Assembly: GCF_002234595.1 (NCBI RefSeq)
Contig: NZ_NMUL01000069.1
Location: 19,970 to 83,969, forward strand
Origin: Amycolatopsis vastitatis
Lineage (GTDB): Bacteria > Actinomycetota > Actinomycetes > Mycobacteriales > Pseudonocardiaceae
Direction of reading: 5' to 3'
DNA length: 64,000 bases
This document shows, one piece after another, positions 62,402-64,000 of this stretch (the stretch's first letter is position 1; the number at the start of each line of letters is the position of its first letter). A program made the position numbers and the translations under genes. A model generated the notes under the pieces. It was not told where the DNA came from. It ran no database searches and worked only from the letters and a program-made list of their open reading frames with translations.

Positions 62402-64000
62402 ATGCGTACTTCCGCCCTCAACCGGCGGCTGGCCGCGGCCGCCGCGAGCCTGCTGGTGTTGGGGCTGCTGCCCGGCACCGCGGCGGACGCCGTCGTCCCG
62501 GCCGCGTCGCAGGCGGCCAAACCGCAGGTCGACAAGCTGAACCGCGGGGTGGTCAGCGTCCACACCGCGGCCGGCAACCGGGTCGGCTGGCGGCTGCTCG
62601 CCGACGACCCGCCCGGTGTCGCCTTCAACGTCTACCGCGACGGCACGCGGGTGACCGGGACACCGGTCAGCGGGCCGACGAGCTTCCTGGACACTGGCGC
62701 CCCCGCGGGCGCCCGGTACACCGTGCGCGCGGTCGTTGGCGGCGCCGAGGTGATGTCGGCCTTCGCCGCGGAGGAGTCGCTGACGTTGGACAGCGGTGTC
62801 GCCGCGGGCACCCGGGACATCCCGATCCAGCCACCTGCAGGCGGCACCACCCCGGACGGTGTCAGCTACACCTACGCCGCCAACGACGCCAGTGCCGGTG
62901 ACCTCGACGGTGATGGCCAGTACGAGATCGTGCTGAAGTGGGACCCGACCAATTCGCACGACAACTCGCAGTCCGGCTACACCGGCGACGTCTACGTCGA
63001 CGCGTACAAGCTGGACGGCACCCGCCTCTGGCGGATCGACCTCGGGCGCAACATCCGGGCCGGCGCGCACTACACGCAGTTCCAGGTCTTCGACTACGAC
63101 GGCGACGGCAAGGCCGAGGTCGCCATGAAGACCGCGGACGGCACGCGGTCGGGCACCGGCCAGGTCATCGGCAGCGCGAGCGCCGACTACCGCAACTCCA
63201 GCGGGTACGTCCTGTCCGGCCCGGAGTTCCTGACCATGTTCAGCGGCCAGACCGGCGCCGCGGTGTCCACGGTGAACTACGACCCGCCGCGCGGCACGGT
63301 GTCCTCGTGGGGCGACAGCTACGGCAACCGGGTGGACCGGTTCCTGGCCGGCACGGCGTACCTGGACGGGTCCCACCCGAGCCTGATCATGAGCCGCGGC
63401 TACTACACCCGGACCGTGATCGCGGCCTGGGACTTCCGGAACGGCGCGCTGACCGAGCGGTGGAAGTTCGACTCGAACTCGGCCGGCTCGCAGTACACCG
63501 GCCAGGGTGACCACCAGCTGGCCATCGCGGACACCGACGGCGACGGCCGGGACGAGATCGTCTTCGGGGCCATGGCCATCGACGACAACGGCAGTCCGCT
63601 GTGGAACACCCGGCTCGGCCACGGCGACGCCATGCACGTCGGCGACCTGATCCCGAGCCGGGCCGGGCTGGAAGAGTTCAAAGTGGATGAAGACAAGTCC
63701 AAGCCGGCCGCCTGGATGGCCGACGCGAAGACCGGGCAGATCATCTGGCAGAACGCCTCCTGCAACTGCGACAACGGCCGCGGGGTCTCGGACGACATCT
63801 ACGCCGGCAGCCCCGGCGCCGAGTCGTGGTCGTCCGCGGTGTCCGGGCTGCTGAACACCAGCGGCCAGAACATCGGGCGCAAGCCGTCCTCGACGAACTT
63901 CGTCATCTACTGGGACGGTGACGCGCAGCGCGAGCTGCTGGACGGCACCCACATCGACAAGTACGGCACCGGCGGTGACACCCGGCTGCTGACCGCCTCC
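62402..64000 (+). CDS. Secreted rhamnogalacturonan lyase (PL11), truncated by the window end
   Basis: The frame is open to the last base (533 codons seen; PL11 proteins have ~600 or more). A signal peptide to ~30 is followed by an FN3-like N-terminal sheet (KLNRGVVSVHTAAGNRVGWRLLADDPPGVAFNVYRDG), then an eight-bladed propeller with calcium-binding DLDGDGQYEI, DYDGDGKAEVAMKTADGT and ADTDGDGRDEIVFG repeats, as in B. subtilis YesW. PL11 enzymes cut the RG-I backbone by beta-elimination. ATG 62402 has GGAG upstream. It probably shares a transcript with the CE12 gene. Confidence 0.94.
   Translation, partial: MRTSALNRRLAAAAASLLVLGLLPGTAADAVVPAASQAAKPQVDKLNRGVVSVHTAAGNRVGWRLLADDPPGVAFNVYRDGTRVTGTPVSGPTSFLDTGAPAGARYTVRAVVGGAEVMSAFAAEESLTLDSGVAAGTRDIPIQPPAGGTTPDGVSYTYAANDASAGDLDGDGQYEIVLKWDPTNSHDNSQSGYTGDVYVDAYKLDGTRLWRIDLGRNIRAGAHYTQFQVFDYDGDGKAEVAMKTADGTRSGTGQVIGSASADYRNSSGYVLSGPEFLTMFSGQTGAAVSTVNYDPPRGTVSSWGDSYGNRVDRFLAGTAYLDGSHPSLIMSRGYYTRTVIAAWDFRNGALTERWKFDSNSAGSQYTGQGDHQLAIADTDGDGRDEIVFGAMAIDDNGSPLWNTRLGHGDAMHVGDLIPSRAGLEEFKVDEDKSKPAAWMADAKTGQIIWQNASCNCDNGRGVSDDIYAGSPGAESWSSAVSGLLNTSGQNIGRKPSSTNFVIYWDGDAQRELLDGTHIDKYGTGGDTRLLTAS

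Noticed and set aside
1..64000. tRNA, rRNA or integration site
   Set aside because: No cloverleaf-like sequence, CCA-flanked repeat or integrase was found in the intergenic regions I read.

Overview
The window looks like chromosome of a high-GC filamentous actinomycete, most likely a Pseudonocardiaceae member close to Amycolatopsis. This is inferred from the very high GC, frequent GTG starts, ATGA/GTGA stop-start overlaps, leaderless promoters (TANNNT 6-7 nt before the start codon), mycobacterial-type SOS boxes, an ECF42-type sigma factor with a YCII partner, and many secreted enzymes carrying CBM2 and FN3 domains. No rRNA, tRNA, CRISPR array, transposase or phage gene was seen.

Layout. 0-5.8 kb: the tail of a secreted esterase, then a minus-strand operon of a GntR (YtrA-type) regulator, an ABC-2 exporter and two secreted alpha/beta hydrolases; one of these is a tandem two-domain fusion, so three paralogous catalytic domains lie in a row. 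5.9-9.6 kb: a secreted S33 tripeptidyl peptidase, a type II NADH dehydrogenase whose 3' end overlaps it antisense, and a GNAT. 9.6-21.2 kb: the SOS mutasome, imuA'-imuB and dnaE2, each preceded by a promoter and a near-consensus LexA box. They are separated by a decayed DUF222/HNH gene, an AdiA-like PLP decarboxylase, a DHFR-like reductase and a YCII-ECF42 pair. 21.3-27.4 kb: a secreted clan GH-A glycosidase under a CebR-like box, a divergent leaderless SRPBCC/MarR pair, and an LLM/aldo-keto reductase operon divergent from TetR-PNPOx. 27.4-30.7 kb: a self-contained P450 system (P450, TetR, 3Fe-4S ferredoxin, ferredoxin reductase) behind a long palindrome. 30.7-34.6 kb: glmS, a small unknown protein, a DapA-family lyase and a LysR regulator. 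34.6-39.2 kb: a partner-switching module (RsbQ-like hydrolase, PAS-PP2C phosphatase, STAS protein), a TetR divergent from a TIM-barrel protein, and a second STAS gene. 39.3-43.3 kb: acyl-CoA synthetase, PNPOx protein, TetR, a 21-bp repeat array and a TPR protein without a DNA-binding domain.

43.4-64 kb reads as a pectin (rhamnogalacturonan-I) utilisation region. A minus-strand operon encodes a PL26-type lyase, a CE12-type acetylesterase and a GH35 beta-galactosidase. Divergent from it runs an operon for a sugar ABC importer without ATPase, a YesL-like membrane protein and a LacI regulator. The shared intergenic region carries two promoters overlapped by LacI-type operators. After a GNAT/XRE/resolvase-like interlude the theme resumes with a GH53 galactanase, a CE3-GH5-FN3-CBM2 fusion enzyme under a perfect CebR box, a second CE12 esterase, an internally deleted CE2 esterase and a PL11 rhamnogalacturonan lyase cut by the window end. 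Together these enzymes would deacetylate and cleave the RG-I backbone, trim its galactan side chains and import the products under LacI control. No wholly new gene family is evident. The most unusual items are the RG-I locus control region, the duplicated and fused hydrolases, the two internally deleted genes, and the repeat arrays.
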